DNA of 38,213 bases from Deltaproteobacteria bacterium (lineage in GTDB: Bacteria; Myxococcota_A; UBA9042; DTJE01), in the NCBI GenBank assembly GCA_016784945.1, contig JADHTP010000003.1, positions 1 through 38,213 on the forward strand, in the 5' to 3' direction. A program made the translations under genes and the position numbers. The notes below the pieces were generated by a model that saw nothing but the letters and a program-made list of their open reading frames with translations, searched no databases and had not been told where the DNA came from. How positions within the stretch are numbered: the stretch's first letter is position 1; every line of letters starts with the position of its first letter. This document shows positions 1-8,392 of this stretch, in pieces.

Positions 1-1
1 A

Positions 2-406
2 GAAGATTCCGATTCCCTGGACAGCCAGTCGGGGATGCATGAGCTGGAGGCGCTGGGACCGGGGACGGTCTATGTGCTGCCTCACCATTCCTGGGCCCGG
101 TTCGAGCAGGACGGGGTGTTCCAGGTGGGGGTGGAGGATTCCTTCCTGGCGGCCGTGGGCCGGGTGGCGTCGGTCACGTTTCCCGACGAATCCGAACTGC
201 TGGACCAGGGCGCCGTTGGAATCCGACTTACCAACGAACCCGGCGAGGAGCATGGCGTGGCCATGCCCGTGAGTGGTCAGGTGATGGCCGTCAATCCCGA
301 GGTCATGGCCGATCCCGGGGCCATCCGGACCGACACCTGGATGATGAAGGTGCTGCCCACGCACCTGGACAGCGAGATCCGCAGCCTCATGGTACGGAAA
401 GACTAG
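2..406 (+). CDS. GcvH-like (glycine cleavage H-protein-like, lipoyl-domain fold) protein, possibly 5'-truncated by window edge
   Basis: Open frame continues to window start; HHSWARFEQDGVFQVGV...MPVSGQVMAVNPEV...WMMKVLP matches the H-protein pattern; the lysine expected in VESVKA is absent. Confidence 0.7.
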   Translation, partial: EDSDSLDSQSGMHELEALGPGTVYVLPHHSWARFEQDGVFQVGVEDSFLAAVGRVASVTFPDESELLDQGAVGIRLTNEPGEEHGVAMPVSGQVMAVNPEVMADPGAIRTDTWMMKVLPTHLDSEIRSLMVRKD

Positions 407-569
407 TGACCTGTCCCGTTATTTCGTCACATAATTCGTCGGCCCTTCACGACGCTGCCGGCGTTACGCCTCCTCAAAATACCACCGGTATTCCTTCGTC
501 GCCGTGCCTTGGCAGCCCCGCGATTGACTCGACGACTTCTGCAACGAACTTCCAAAGACAGGACACTAG
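403..569. repeat. Foldback/MITE-like imperfect palindrome with 13-bp terminal inverted repeats
   Basis: CTAGTGACCTGTC (403-415) versus GACAGGACACTAG (557-569, 12/13 match as reverse complement); central hairpin AATACC-ACC-GGTATT (478-492); arms of 82 and 84 nt around the centre. Confidence 0.75.
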
Positions 570-1528
570 GCCTGGAGGCCGAATACCTTTTTCAGGTCCC
601 GCACCTGCTGGTCGAGGTCATCGTAGAAATCATCGGAGCCGGCCGAAAACCGCAGGAGGATGTGGCTGAGTTCGGGGGGTATCCAGGGGTAGAGCCGGCC
701 CAGGTTGGCCACCCGGTGGGGAAACAGGAGCATGGCGTCTTCTTTGGCGAGGGGCCCTTCGAGACCCGGGAATCGATCGGGTTCGCGCCGGACCTCGTGG
801 ACCGTGTGGTGGCCCTGGCCCACCACGTAGACCAGCACGTTTCCCATGCTCCAGACGTCGAAGTCGGCGAAGTTGACGTGGTAGTCGAAATCGATCCAGG
901 TGAATACTCCCGTGTCCCGGTCGATGAGGATGTGGTCGTTGCGGATGTCGCCGTGGTGGTGACCCCGGCGATGCACGCCGGCCAGGGCCTCCACGCAGTC
1001 GACGACCTTCTTCATCAGGCCCGGCAGTTCCTCGTGGAAATACTGCTCGTGGCCCATGGTGTATTTCTCCATGTGCTTGAACAGGCTGCGCCCCCGGATC
1101 CGGTCGATGACCCGGATGGGATCCCCGCTCACGTCCCGACGGGTTACGCCCTGCATGAACCGGGGATCGCCCCGCACCAGGTCCATGAAGTCGCTTTCCT
1201 TGTCGGGATTGCGACGGAAACGCAGGGTGAAGTCCCCCACCGTGGTGGAAAATTGTTCGTGGAACACCAGCTTGATGATCTTTTCGGCCCCGTCTTCCAA
1301 TTTTACGGCGTACTTCACCCAGAACTTGGGCTGGTCGTCGATGCCGAATCGTCCCTCGCTGGCATTGCCCAGGATGAAGTAGTCGTTGCCTTCCAGCCGC
1401 AGGACACAGCCCCCGGGGATGGCCATGTAGTTGGAGGCGTCCTCCAGCACCTCCACGGGACCGCGCACCCGGCGGTTGCTGAACCGTTCGATGCGATCTT
1501 TGATCTCGGCGGGGTTGTCGAAGGTCAT
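566..1528 (-). CDS. Atypical protein kinase-like / phosphotransferase-fold protein
   Basis: HHHGDIRNDHILIDRDTGVFTWIDFDYH resembles kinase catalytic loop plus metal-binding segment; start MTFDNPAEI at 1528 (ORF extends to 1546). Confidence 0.7.
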   Translation of the reverse strand: MTFDNPAEIKDRIERFSNRRVRGPVEVLEDASNYMAIPGGCVLRLEGNDYFILGNASEGRFGIDDQPKFWVKYAVKLEDGAEKIIKLVFHEQFSTTVGDFTLRFRRNPDKESDFMDLVRGDPRFMQGVTRRDVSGDPIRVIDRIRGRSLFKHMEKYTMGHEQYFHEELPGLMKKVVDCVEALAGVHRRGHHHGDIRNDHILIDRDTGVFTWIDFDYHVNFADFDVWSMGNVLVYVVGQGHHTVHEVRREPDRFPGLEGPLAKEDAMLLFPHRVANLGRLYPWIPPELSHILLRFSAGSDDFYDDLDQQVRDLKKVFGLQA

Positions 1529-1569
1529 GACACAAGGATAAGGCACAACCGGCCCTCAGGGGAATAATC

Positions 1570-1590
1570 CGCCTGTCGCCTATCGCCTGT
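1570..1590. repeat. Heptad repeat CGCCTRT x3
   Basis: CGCCTGT CGCCTAT CGCCTGT between kinase and adenylate-forming enzyme genes. Confidence 0.7.
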
Positions 1591-1656
1591 CGGCGGTGGA
1601 TTGTTCCCTTCCCCTCAGGTCGCGCTACAATCCCCCTGGTCGAACCTGGGGCCGGC

Positions 1657-3060
1657 ATGCGGTATCACGAACTGATCTTCTTCGCGGTCCATCGCCTCCT
1701 GGGCACGGGAACCGCGCAGGCCTGGCGTACGTTGCTGGCGGCGGAAGACCAGTCGCCCGGGACCCTGTTCAGGTCCCGGGACGCGGCCCTCGCGGCCGTC
1801 TGGGAGCGCCTTCGGACCGCCACGCCCTTCTATCGCGAATGGCTGCCCCCGGGACCCCTGCTGGACGGGTCTGGCCGCCTGCGACCCGATGTCTGGGCCG
1901 CTGCGCCGGTGACAGACCGTCGGGACATCCGCACCCACTTCGACGACATGGTGGCCTTTCCCTCGGCCGATGCGCGGCGGGCGTGGCGGGAACGTCGGGC
2001 CCTGCCCGCCGGTTGGACCGTCCAGAAGAGCGGCGGGTCCACGGGTCAGCCCGTCGAATACCTTCAGGATCGCACGTGGCAGGCCTGGAACCGGGCCGCG
2101 GCTCTCTGGTGCGACAAGCTGTCAGGCGCCTGGCCATGTCGTGAGAAGCGCCTCAAGATCTGGGGAGGCACCCAGGAGATCCGCGGGGTGAAGGTCCCTT
2201 TGACCACGCGCCTGTCGTCCTGGCTCCAACGGGGCATCATCCTGCCGTCCTTCCGCATGGACGAAGCCACCATGCGCGGTCATATCGAAACCATCAACCG
2301 GCGCACCGACGCGCCCACCCTGGAAGGCTACGTGTCCACCCTGTACACCCTGGCCAGGTTTGCCCGGGGGGCCGGTCTGTCCGTGAGGCCCCTGCAACGG
2401 GTGATTTCCTCCGCCGGGACCCTGCATGCCCCCATGAAGGAACTCATGGAGGCGGTCTATGGCGGACCGGTGTTCGATCGCTACGGGTCCCGGGACGGCG
2501 GCGCCACGGCGAACCAGTGTGAACTGAGGCGGGGCCTCCACGTGTGCGAGCCCACGCTGTACGTGGAGGTGGTGGACAAAAAGGGTCGACAGGTGCCCGA
2601 CGGATCCGAGGGCGACATCCTGTTGACCCAGTTGCACAACCACGGCATGCCCCTCTTTCGCTACCGCATCGGCGACCGGGGTGTGATGGACCCCGAGCCC
2701 TGTCCCTGCGGGCGCCCCCACCGGGTGTTGAAGAAACTGCTGGGGCGGGTCACGGAGCGCATCTGTACACCCGACGGCCGGATCCTGGATTCCCTGTATT
2801 TCGTCCACCTCCTGGGCGTGGTGTTGAATTCGGGATGGCTCGATCGCTTCCAGGTGGTGCAGGACAAGCAAGACGAGGTCCGGATAGCCCTGGTACCCCG
2901 GGAGGGTTCCAGCCCCGGGGAAAGGGAAAGCGGCCTGCGGGCGGTGATCGCGGAACTCGAAGAATCCCTGGGTCCTTCGGTGCGTCTGGATGCCCGTCTC
3001 GTGGGGGACATCCCCCCGTCACCCTCCGGAAAACACCTCTACGTGGTCTCGTCCCTCTGA
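1657..3060 (+). CDS. Phenylacetate-CoA ligase/CapK-like adenylate-forming enzyme
   Basis: KSGGSTGQPVEYLQD P-loop-like motif, YGSRDGGATANQCE, FRYRIGDRGVM...CPCGRPHRVLKKLLGRVTE typical of PaaK/CapK proteins. Confidence 0.85.
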   Translation: MRYHELIFFAVHRLLGTGTAQAWRTLLAAEDQSPGTLFRSRDAALAAVWERLRTATPFYREWLPPGPLLDGSGRLRPDVWAAAPVTDRRDIRTHFDDMVAFPSADARRAWRERRALPAGWTVQKSGGSTGQPVEYLQDRTWQAWNRAAALWCDKLSGAWPCREKRLKIWGGTQEIRGVKVPLTTRLSSWLQRGIILPSFRMDEATMRGHIETINRRTDAPTLEGYVSTLYTLARFARGAGLSVRPLQRVISSAGTLHAPMKELMEAVYGGPVFDRYGSRDGGATANQCELRRGLHVCEPTLYVEVVDKKGRQVPDGSEGDILLTQLHNHGMPLFRYRIGDRGVMDPEPCPCGRPHRVLKKLLGRVTERICTPDGRILDSLYFVHLLGVVLNSGWLDRFQVVQDKQDEVRIALVPREGSSPGERESGLRAVIAELEESLGPSVRLDARLVGDIPPSPSGKHLYVVSSL

Positions 3061-3075
3061 GATTGGACTCTCCGC

Positions 3076-3092
3076 ACGATCAACGATCGACG
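3076..3092. repeat. Heptad repeat ACGATCR x2
   Basis: ACGATCA ACGATCG ACG, intergenic. Confidence 0.5.
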
Positions 3093-3160
3093 TTTCCATT
3101 GCAGTTTCGGGGTTTACGGGGCAAACTACGCCGTCCGATGTCTTTGCCGGCGAGGTTGGT

Positions 3161-4063
3161 TTGAAACCGATCCTGTTAGTGCCCGCCATCCTGACTTCCT
3201 TTCTGTGTTCCTCCGGCCTGGCCCAGGAGCCGGAAACAGATGGCGTGCCTCAAGCCCCGCCCGAACCGGAACCCGTCGCGGAACCGGAACCGATCCCGGA
3301 AGAGGCCCCGCCCGAGGCGCCCCCGGACGAGGTGGAGGTCGTCACACCCGATGACGGGACCGAGGATGCGGTTGAGGAGGCCGTGGCCGCTGCAAGGAAA
3401 AAGAACCATTGCCGCCACATCTGCCAGGGCGATTTCACCGTGGGCCTTGGCATCGGGTACACCTATTTCGCGGTACAGGGTGTCAGCGATGACCACATCT
3501 CCGTGATAGAAAACCAGGACGGTACCGGAACCCTGTTCCCGACCAACGAAGACCCGGGTAACCGGGGGAGCGGCTACGGGATCACGTTCACTGGTCATTT
3601 CGGCTACACCGTGGTGGACAACTGGATGATCGGGGCCGCGGTCCACTACGCCTACCAGTTCAAGACCCTGCAACTGGAGGCCTTCGGCCGGTACTACATC
3701 AAGATGAAGCAACCGGACACCCTGCCTTTCATCGGTGTGCGGCTGGGGTACCTGTGGGGCATGGGAAACCACGACTCGCCGGTGTTCAGGGAAACGCCGT
3801 TCGACAAACTGGTAGACGCGGAAGGAAATGAGAGCCTTCCTAGTTCGAACGACCAGACCGTGGTGGACGAAAAAGGTGAAAATACGGTCTTCGACAGCAA
3901 CAAGAATTCCAACGGATACCTGGGCGCCGTGGAACTGGGGGTGGTCCACTTCTTCACTCCCAACGTGGGCCTCTTCGTCACCCTGGGCTACCAGTACCTC
4001 TTCACCGGCTACAACAAGGGCGGCGGCGTGGACATCAAGGGCTGCGTCGCCTTCAGTTTCTAG
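3161..4063 (+). CDS. Secreted outer-membrane beta-barrel-like protein with Pro/Glu-rich N-terminal linker
   Basis: TTG start with upstream GAGG; signal peptide KPILLVPAILTSFLCSSGLAQ; PEPEPVAEPEPIPEEAPPEAPPDE linker; alternating aromatic C-terminal strands ending in VAFSF. Confidence 0.7.
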   Translation: MKPILLVPAILTSFLCSSGLAQEPETDGVPQAPPEPEPVAEPEPIPEEAPPEAPPDEVEVVTPDDGTEDAVEEAVAAARKKNHCRHICQGDFTVGLGIGYTYFAVQGVSDDHISVIENQDGTGTLFPTNEDPGNRGSGYGITFTGHFGYTVVDNWMIGAAVHYAYQFKTLQLEAFGRYYIKMKQPDTLPFIGVRLGYLWGMGNHDSPVFRETPFDKLVDAEGNESLPSSNDQTVVDEKGENTVFDSNKNSNGYLGAVELGVVHFFTPNVGLFVTLGYQYLFTGYNKGGGVDIKGCVAFSF

Positions 4064-4077
4064 CGGAGGTCTGATCC

Positions 4078-5499
4078 ATGGGTGAGGGGAACAGGGGCCC
4101 GGTCCGGCCGGCGAATCTGGCCCACGCCCTGGTCCCCGTGGTCTTTCTGGTGACCTCCCTCGGCGTCAACGTCCTCGCATTCGATTCGAGCCCCCACATC
4201 CCGCTCATCCTGTCCACGGCCGTGGCGGCCCTGGTGGGCTGGCGCCTCGGTCACACCTGGAAGGGACTGGAAGAGGGCCTCATTGGCGGGATCACCAAGG
4301 CCCTCCAGGCGTGCCTGATCCTCCTGGTGGTGGGTACCCTCATCGGTACCTGGATCGTGAGCGGCATCGTGCCGGCCATGATCTACTACGGGCTGCAGAT
4401 CGTGTCACCGGGCCTTTTCCTGTTCACCGCCTGCCTGTTGTGTGCCGTGGTTTCCCTGGCCACGGGCAGTTCCTGGTCCACCGCGGGCACCGTGGGCATT
4501 GCCCTCGTGGGGATGGGGCAGGGACTGGGGGTGCCCCTGCCGCTGGTGGCGGGCGCCATCGTGTCGGGGGCCTACCTCGGGGACAAGATGAGCCCCCTGT
4601 CGGACACCACGAACCTGGCTCCCGCCGTGGCCGGCACTGATCTGTTCGTCCACATCCGCCACATGGTGTACACCACCGGGCCGAGCTTCCTCATCGCCCT
4701 GGCGGCTTACCTGGCCATCGGTCTTTTCTACCAGGGCGAGTCCGTTCCCCTGGAATCCATCGCGTCCATCACCACCCTCCTCCAGGGGCATTTCAACATC
4801 AACCTCGGACTGCTGATCCCCCCGCTGCTGGTCATCGGCATGGTGGTGCTGCGTCTGCCGGCGCTGCCCGCCCTGCTTGGGGGCGCGGTCCTGGGCGGCC
4901 TGTTCGCCGCCGTGATGCAGGGGACCGGGGTCGGCGACGTCATGAAAGCGGCCTACGGGGGCTACGTGTCCCATACCGGCGTGGAAGCCGTGGACGGCCT
5001 GTTGACCCGCGGCGGCCTCACGGGCATGTATTCCACCGTGGCCCTGATCCTGTGCGCCCTGTCTTTCGGGGGCGTGCTGGAAAAGACGGGCATGCTGGCG
5101 GCCATTGCCGGTGCCATCCTGAAGCTGGCCCGGTCCACGGGGAGCCTGGTCCTGGCCACCGTGGCCACGGCCATGGCCATGAACGTGCTGGCGCCGGACC
5201 AGTACTTGGCCATCATCGTGCCTGGCCGCATGTACCAGGACGCCTACCGCAAGAGGGGCCTCCACATGAAGAACCTGTCCCGCGCCCTGGAAGACGGGGG
5301 CACCCTGTCATCGCCCCTCATCCCCTGGAACACCTGCGGGGCCTTCATGATGGCGACCCTGGGCGTGCACCCGTTCCTGTACCTGCCTTTCGCTTTCGTG
5401 AATCTGCTGAACCCGGTGATCTCGGTGTTCTACGGCTATACGGGCCTCACAATGCATCCCGCCCCGTCATCAGACGATTCCCGTACTGAAGGCGCCTGA
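4078..5499 (+). CDS. NhaC family Na+/H+ antiporter
   Basis: Multi-TM; GSSWSTAGTVGIALVGMGQGLGVPLPLVAGAIVSGAYLGDKMSPLSDTTNLAPAVAGTDLF is an NhaC signature. Confidence 0.92.
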   Translation: MGEGNRGPVRPANLAHALVPVVFLVTSLGVNVLAFDSSPHIPLILSTAVAALVGWRLGHTWKGLEEGLIGGITKALQACLILLVVGTLIGTWIVSGIVPAMIYYGLQIVSPGLFLFTACLLCAVVSLATGSSWSTAGTVGIALVGMGQGLGVPLPLVAGAIVSGAYLGDKMSPLSDTTNLAPAVAGTDLFVHIRHMVYTTGPSFLIALAAYLAIGLFYQGESVPLESIASITTLLQGHFNINLGLLIPPLLVIGMVVLRLPALPALLGGAVLGGLFAAVMQGTGVGDVMKAAYGGYVSHTGVEAVDGLLTRGGLTGMYSTVALILCALSFGGVLEKTGMLAAIAGAILKLARSTGSLVLATVATAMAMNVLAPDQYLAIIVPGRMYQDAYRKRGLHMKNLSRALEDGGTLSSPLIPWNTCGAFMMATLGVHPFLYLPFAFVNLLNPVISVFYGYTGLTMHPAPSSDDSRTEGA

Positions 5500-7057
5500 C
5501 CTGGTCCCGGAAGAACTGCTGCTTCCAGGGCGGCGCCGAATAGAACATGCCCGTGGGCGTGTCCGCGGTGAGCTCGCGATACCAGACGAAGGCGTCATAG
5601 GCCACGCCATAGAAGCTGCCGTCCAGGTCGGGAATGGCGTGATCCATGAAGGGGCTTTCGTTGCAGTCCAGGCCCGGTTCGTCCGCTGCCAGGAAGTACC
5701 GGTCCTCCGGCAGGGGATCCAGGGCGCTGGTGATTATCGGCGGTTCGGCGGGAACGGGCTGGGACATGATCCCGTAGAAGACCTGGCTGCCGTTTCCGAT
5801 GGCGGGTGTCACCGTATACACGGCGTCCTGGCCCGCGAAGACCTCCTCGTCCAGGTACGACGACACGGTCCAGGTCCCCTTTCCCGCGTGGGCCGCGCCC
5901 ATGTGGGCATAGACCCGTCCCGGCCGGGCCTCGATGGCCTTGTGGAACAGGTACTTGACCAGCTCCTCCCGGTGCTTGAGCATCTCGATCATGGCGGACA
6001 TGTCCTGTCCCGTCATGGCCGCCATCATGAAGTCCTGCGACGCCATGATGGCCCCTGTCCACAGGGCCAGTGACAGCTTCTCCAGCCATTCGCAGTCCTC
6101 GGCCGACATGGCCTGGCACACGGTGTCCAGGCTGCCCAGGATGTGTTCGCGGTAGGCCTTGGCCTGATTCACGTAGGCCGTTTCCAGGCCGAACATCCCG
6201 TAGCTGTCCACTTCCCGGGGGGGCGGCAGCGTGTCCAGGACCATGGCCTTGGCCGGGGCCGCCAGTCCGTCGACCAGGGCCTCGATCTGCTCGTTCACCC
6301 AGGCCAGTCTCTGGGGCACGTCGATACCCGCCAGGTACAGGTCCAGGCCCTCACTCCGCAATTCCAGCGCCCTCTGCGGGAAGACCCGGCGGAACATGTT
6401 GTCTCCGTACATCTGGAAGCCGATGGCCTGGGCGGCCGCGGCGTCCCCGGTTCTGGCATAGGCGTTCAGCGCGTCGGTGGTGTCCATGCCGATTTCCAGG
6501 ACCCAGGTGTCCACCCCGGCGTGGCGCGCGAGGTGCTCCGCCAGGTCCACGCTGTCCGGGCCGATTTCGTTGGACCCGTGTATCTCGCCCAGCACCATGA
6601 CCTGGCGGCCCTGGAACTCCCGCATGAACACGGTGTAGTCCCACTGTCCGCCGGATGCGTCGCACTGAAGGGGAATGGCGTTGGCCGACACGAACGCCTT
6701 GACGGCCTGCTGCCCTTCGGGGGGCGGCGTGGTGGTGGGGCAGGTGGCCAGTTCGGGCTGGTCGCAGGGGCTGGCGGGCACCATGACCTCCAGCGCCACG
6801 GTCTCCATGGCCGTTTCGGGGATCGTGTCCTCGACCCCCGTTTCGGGATCGGTGGTTTCCGGTACGGCGGTGTTGTCCGGGAAGTCCATTGGCCCCGATT
6901 CCGTCAACACGTCCAGGGGGGAATTCCCGTCCGGTCCCGGTCCCGTGTCCGGCGTCCCGTTGGAACCGTTTCCCGAGCATGCCGCAGCGAAAATCAAGAG
7001 TCCCGCTGCCGCGGCCCGCGCCACGGTGCGCCAACCTGTTCCTTGTGCCCGTTTCAT
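5447..7057 (-). CDS. Lipoprotein with TIKI/ChaN-like (heme-binding uptake superfamily) domain
   Basis: Lipobox GLLIFAAACSGN; RQVMVLGEIHGSNEIGPDSVDLAEHLARHAG and VYAHMGAAHAGK; overlaps the nhaC 3' end by 53 bp. Confidence 0.7.
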   Translation of the reverse strand: MKRAQGTGWRTVARAAAAGLLIFAAACSGNGSNGTPDTGPGPDGNSPLDVLTESGPMDFPDNTAVPETTDPETGVEDTIPETAMETVALEVMVPASPCDQPELATCPTTTPPPEGQQAVKAFVSANAIPLQCDASGGQWDYTVFMREFQGRQVMVLGEIHGSNEIGPDSVDLAEHLARHAGVDTWVLEIGMDTTDALNAYARTGDAAAAQAIGFQMYGDNMFRRVFPQRALELRSEGLDLYLAGIDVPQRLAWVNEQIEALVDGLAAPAKAMVLDTLPPPREVDSYGMFGLETAYVNQAKAYREHILGSLDTVCQAMSAEDCEWLEKLSLALWTGAIMASQDFMMAAMTGQDMSAMIEMLKHREELVKYLFHKAIEARPGRVYAHMGAAHAGKGTWTVSSYLDEEVFAGQDAVYTVTPAIGNGSQVFYGIMSQPVPAEPPIITSALDPLPEDRYFLAADEPGLDCNESPFMDHAIPDLDGSFYGVAYDAFVWYRELTADTPTGMFYSAPPWKQQFFRDQVRRLQYGNRLMTGRDAL

Positions 7058-7174
7058 CATGCGCCTCCACCTCCGGTGTCTCACGGCCCCGTGCCTCGAT
7101 CAGGGGAATGTTACACATTTGTACGGGTTCCGATACCATAGGGGTCAAAGCCTTGCGAATCGCGAGGAGGACCG

Positions 7175-8233
7175 ATGCCCAGGAAGCCCCCCGCCGGTCC
7201 AAAGCCCGTCGTGGACCTCGATCGGGCCATCGACTTCTACGAAAAGCTCGATCCCGACGTCAAGGCCCGGGTCCGACGGGAGATCATGAAGCGGGCCGCC
7301 AGGGACGAAGTGGACCGCCACGCCCGGGAAGTCCGGGAAGAAAAGGCAAAGCGCCTGCTGAGCCAGGGGCGGATTCCGCCGGAGGACCAGTACGAGCCCT
7401 TTTCGGACCAGATCATCGGTTTCCTGAAGGACACGGTGAGCGTCCTGTCCAGGGCCCTGCCCATGGACGCCTACCAGCCGGGTGACGAGAACCGGCGGGA
7501 CCTGTTCCAGAAAGACCTTCGCAACGCCCTGGAGCCCCTGGAGTGGCTGCTCAAGACCTACTTCCGCTACGAAGTGAAGGGCATCGAGAACATCCCCCGG
7601 AAGGGACGGGCCATGATCGTGTCGAACCATGGCTTCCTGCCCATCGACGGCTGGTTCCTCTACTACGAGATCCTGCGGACCATGGGTCGGTGGCCCCGGG
7701 GTCTCACGGACTGGCGGTTGTATCGTCTTCCCTGGATCCGACAGTTCTTCATGGACATGGGCATGGTCCAGGGGTCCCACGAAAACGGCGATGCACTGCT
7801 CCAGGACGAAGAGCTGATCTTCATCATGCCGGGGGGCGCCAGGGAGACCTGGAAGTCGTCCCGGTACCGTTACCGGCTCATCTGGAAAGACCGCCTGGGC
7901 TTCATCCGCCTGGCGCTGAGGAACCGGTGCCCCATCATCCCCTCCGCCAACGTGGGCACCGACGACACCTACCACCTGTTCTTCAACGGGTACACCACGG
8001 CCTACAACCTGTTCCGGACCCGCAAGGCCCTGTTCCCCATCAGCCTGCCCGTGGGCATGGGCATCCTGCCCTTCCCCGTGAAGATGACCCAGTACGTGGG
8101 CGAACCCATCCACCTACCCTATCCGCCTGAGGCCGAAAGCGACCCGGCCATCCTGGAGGAGTGCCAGGATCTGGTAAAGGCCCGGGTGTACGATCTCATC
8201 GACTGCGGGCTCCACGAAAGGGCGGCCGGGTAG
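7175..8233 (+). CDS. 1-acyl-sn-glycerol-3-phosphate acyltransferase-like (PlsC superfamily)
   Basis: IVSNHGFLPIDGWFL (NHxxxxD), IMPGGARETWK, IIPSANVGTDDTY. Confidence 0.85.
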   Translation: MPRKPPAGPKPVVDLDRAIDFYEKLDPDVKARVRREIMKRAARDEVDRHAREVREEKAKRLLSQGRIPPEDQYEPFSDQIIGFLKDTVSVLSRALPMDAYQPGDENRRDLFQKDLRNALEPLEWLLKTYFRYEVKGIENIPRKGRAMIVSNHGFLPIDGWFLYYEILRTMGRWPRGLTDWRLYRLPWIRQFFMDMGMVQGSHENGDALLQDEELIFIMPGGARETWKSSRYRYRLIWKDRLGFIRLALRNRCPIIPSANVGTDDTYHLFFNGYTTAYNLFRTRKALFPISLPVGMGILPFPVKMTQYVGEPIHLPYPPEAESDPAILEECQDLVKARVYDLIDCGLHERAAG

Positions 8234-8238
8234 GGGGC

Positions 8239-8348
8239 AGTCAATAGTCAATAGTTCATAGTCAATAGTCCGGATCTCGGGAGGGGACCTGGGACCTTGA
8301 TCGACTATCGACTATCGACTATCGACTATCGACTATCGACTATCGACT
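8239..8348. repeat. Opposed heptad arrays: AGTCAAT-type x4 and ATCGACT x7
   Basis: 8239-8266 AGTCAAT AGTCAAT AGTTCAT AGTCAAT; 8300-8348 seven perfect ATCGACT copies; the two arrays are imperfect reverse complements. Confidence 0.95.
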
Positions 8349-8365
8349 AACCCTTTTGCTAGAAT
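8336..8365 (+). promoter_or_regulatory. Candidate promoter: -35 TCGACT (within the heptad array), -10 TAGAAT
   Basis: TCGACT 8336-8341, 18-bp spacer, TAGAAT 8360-8365, upstream of ATG at 8393. Confidence 0.35.
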
Positions 8366-8392
8366 CCCGTCCAGGAATTCTGGAGCGATGGC

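Noticed and set aside
509-1567. 352-aa plus-strand ORF opposite the kinase-like gene
   Set aside because: Shadow frame; the minus strand has kinase motifs and better start context.
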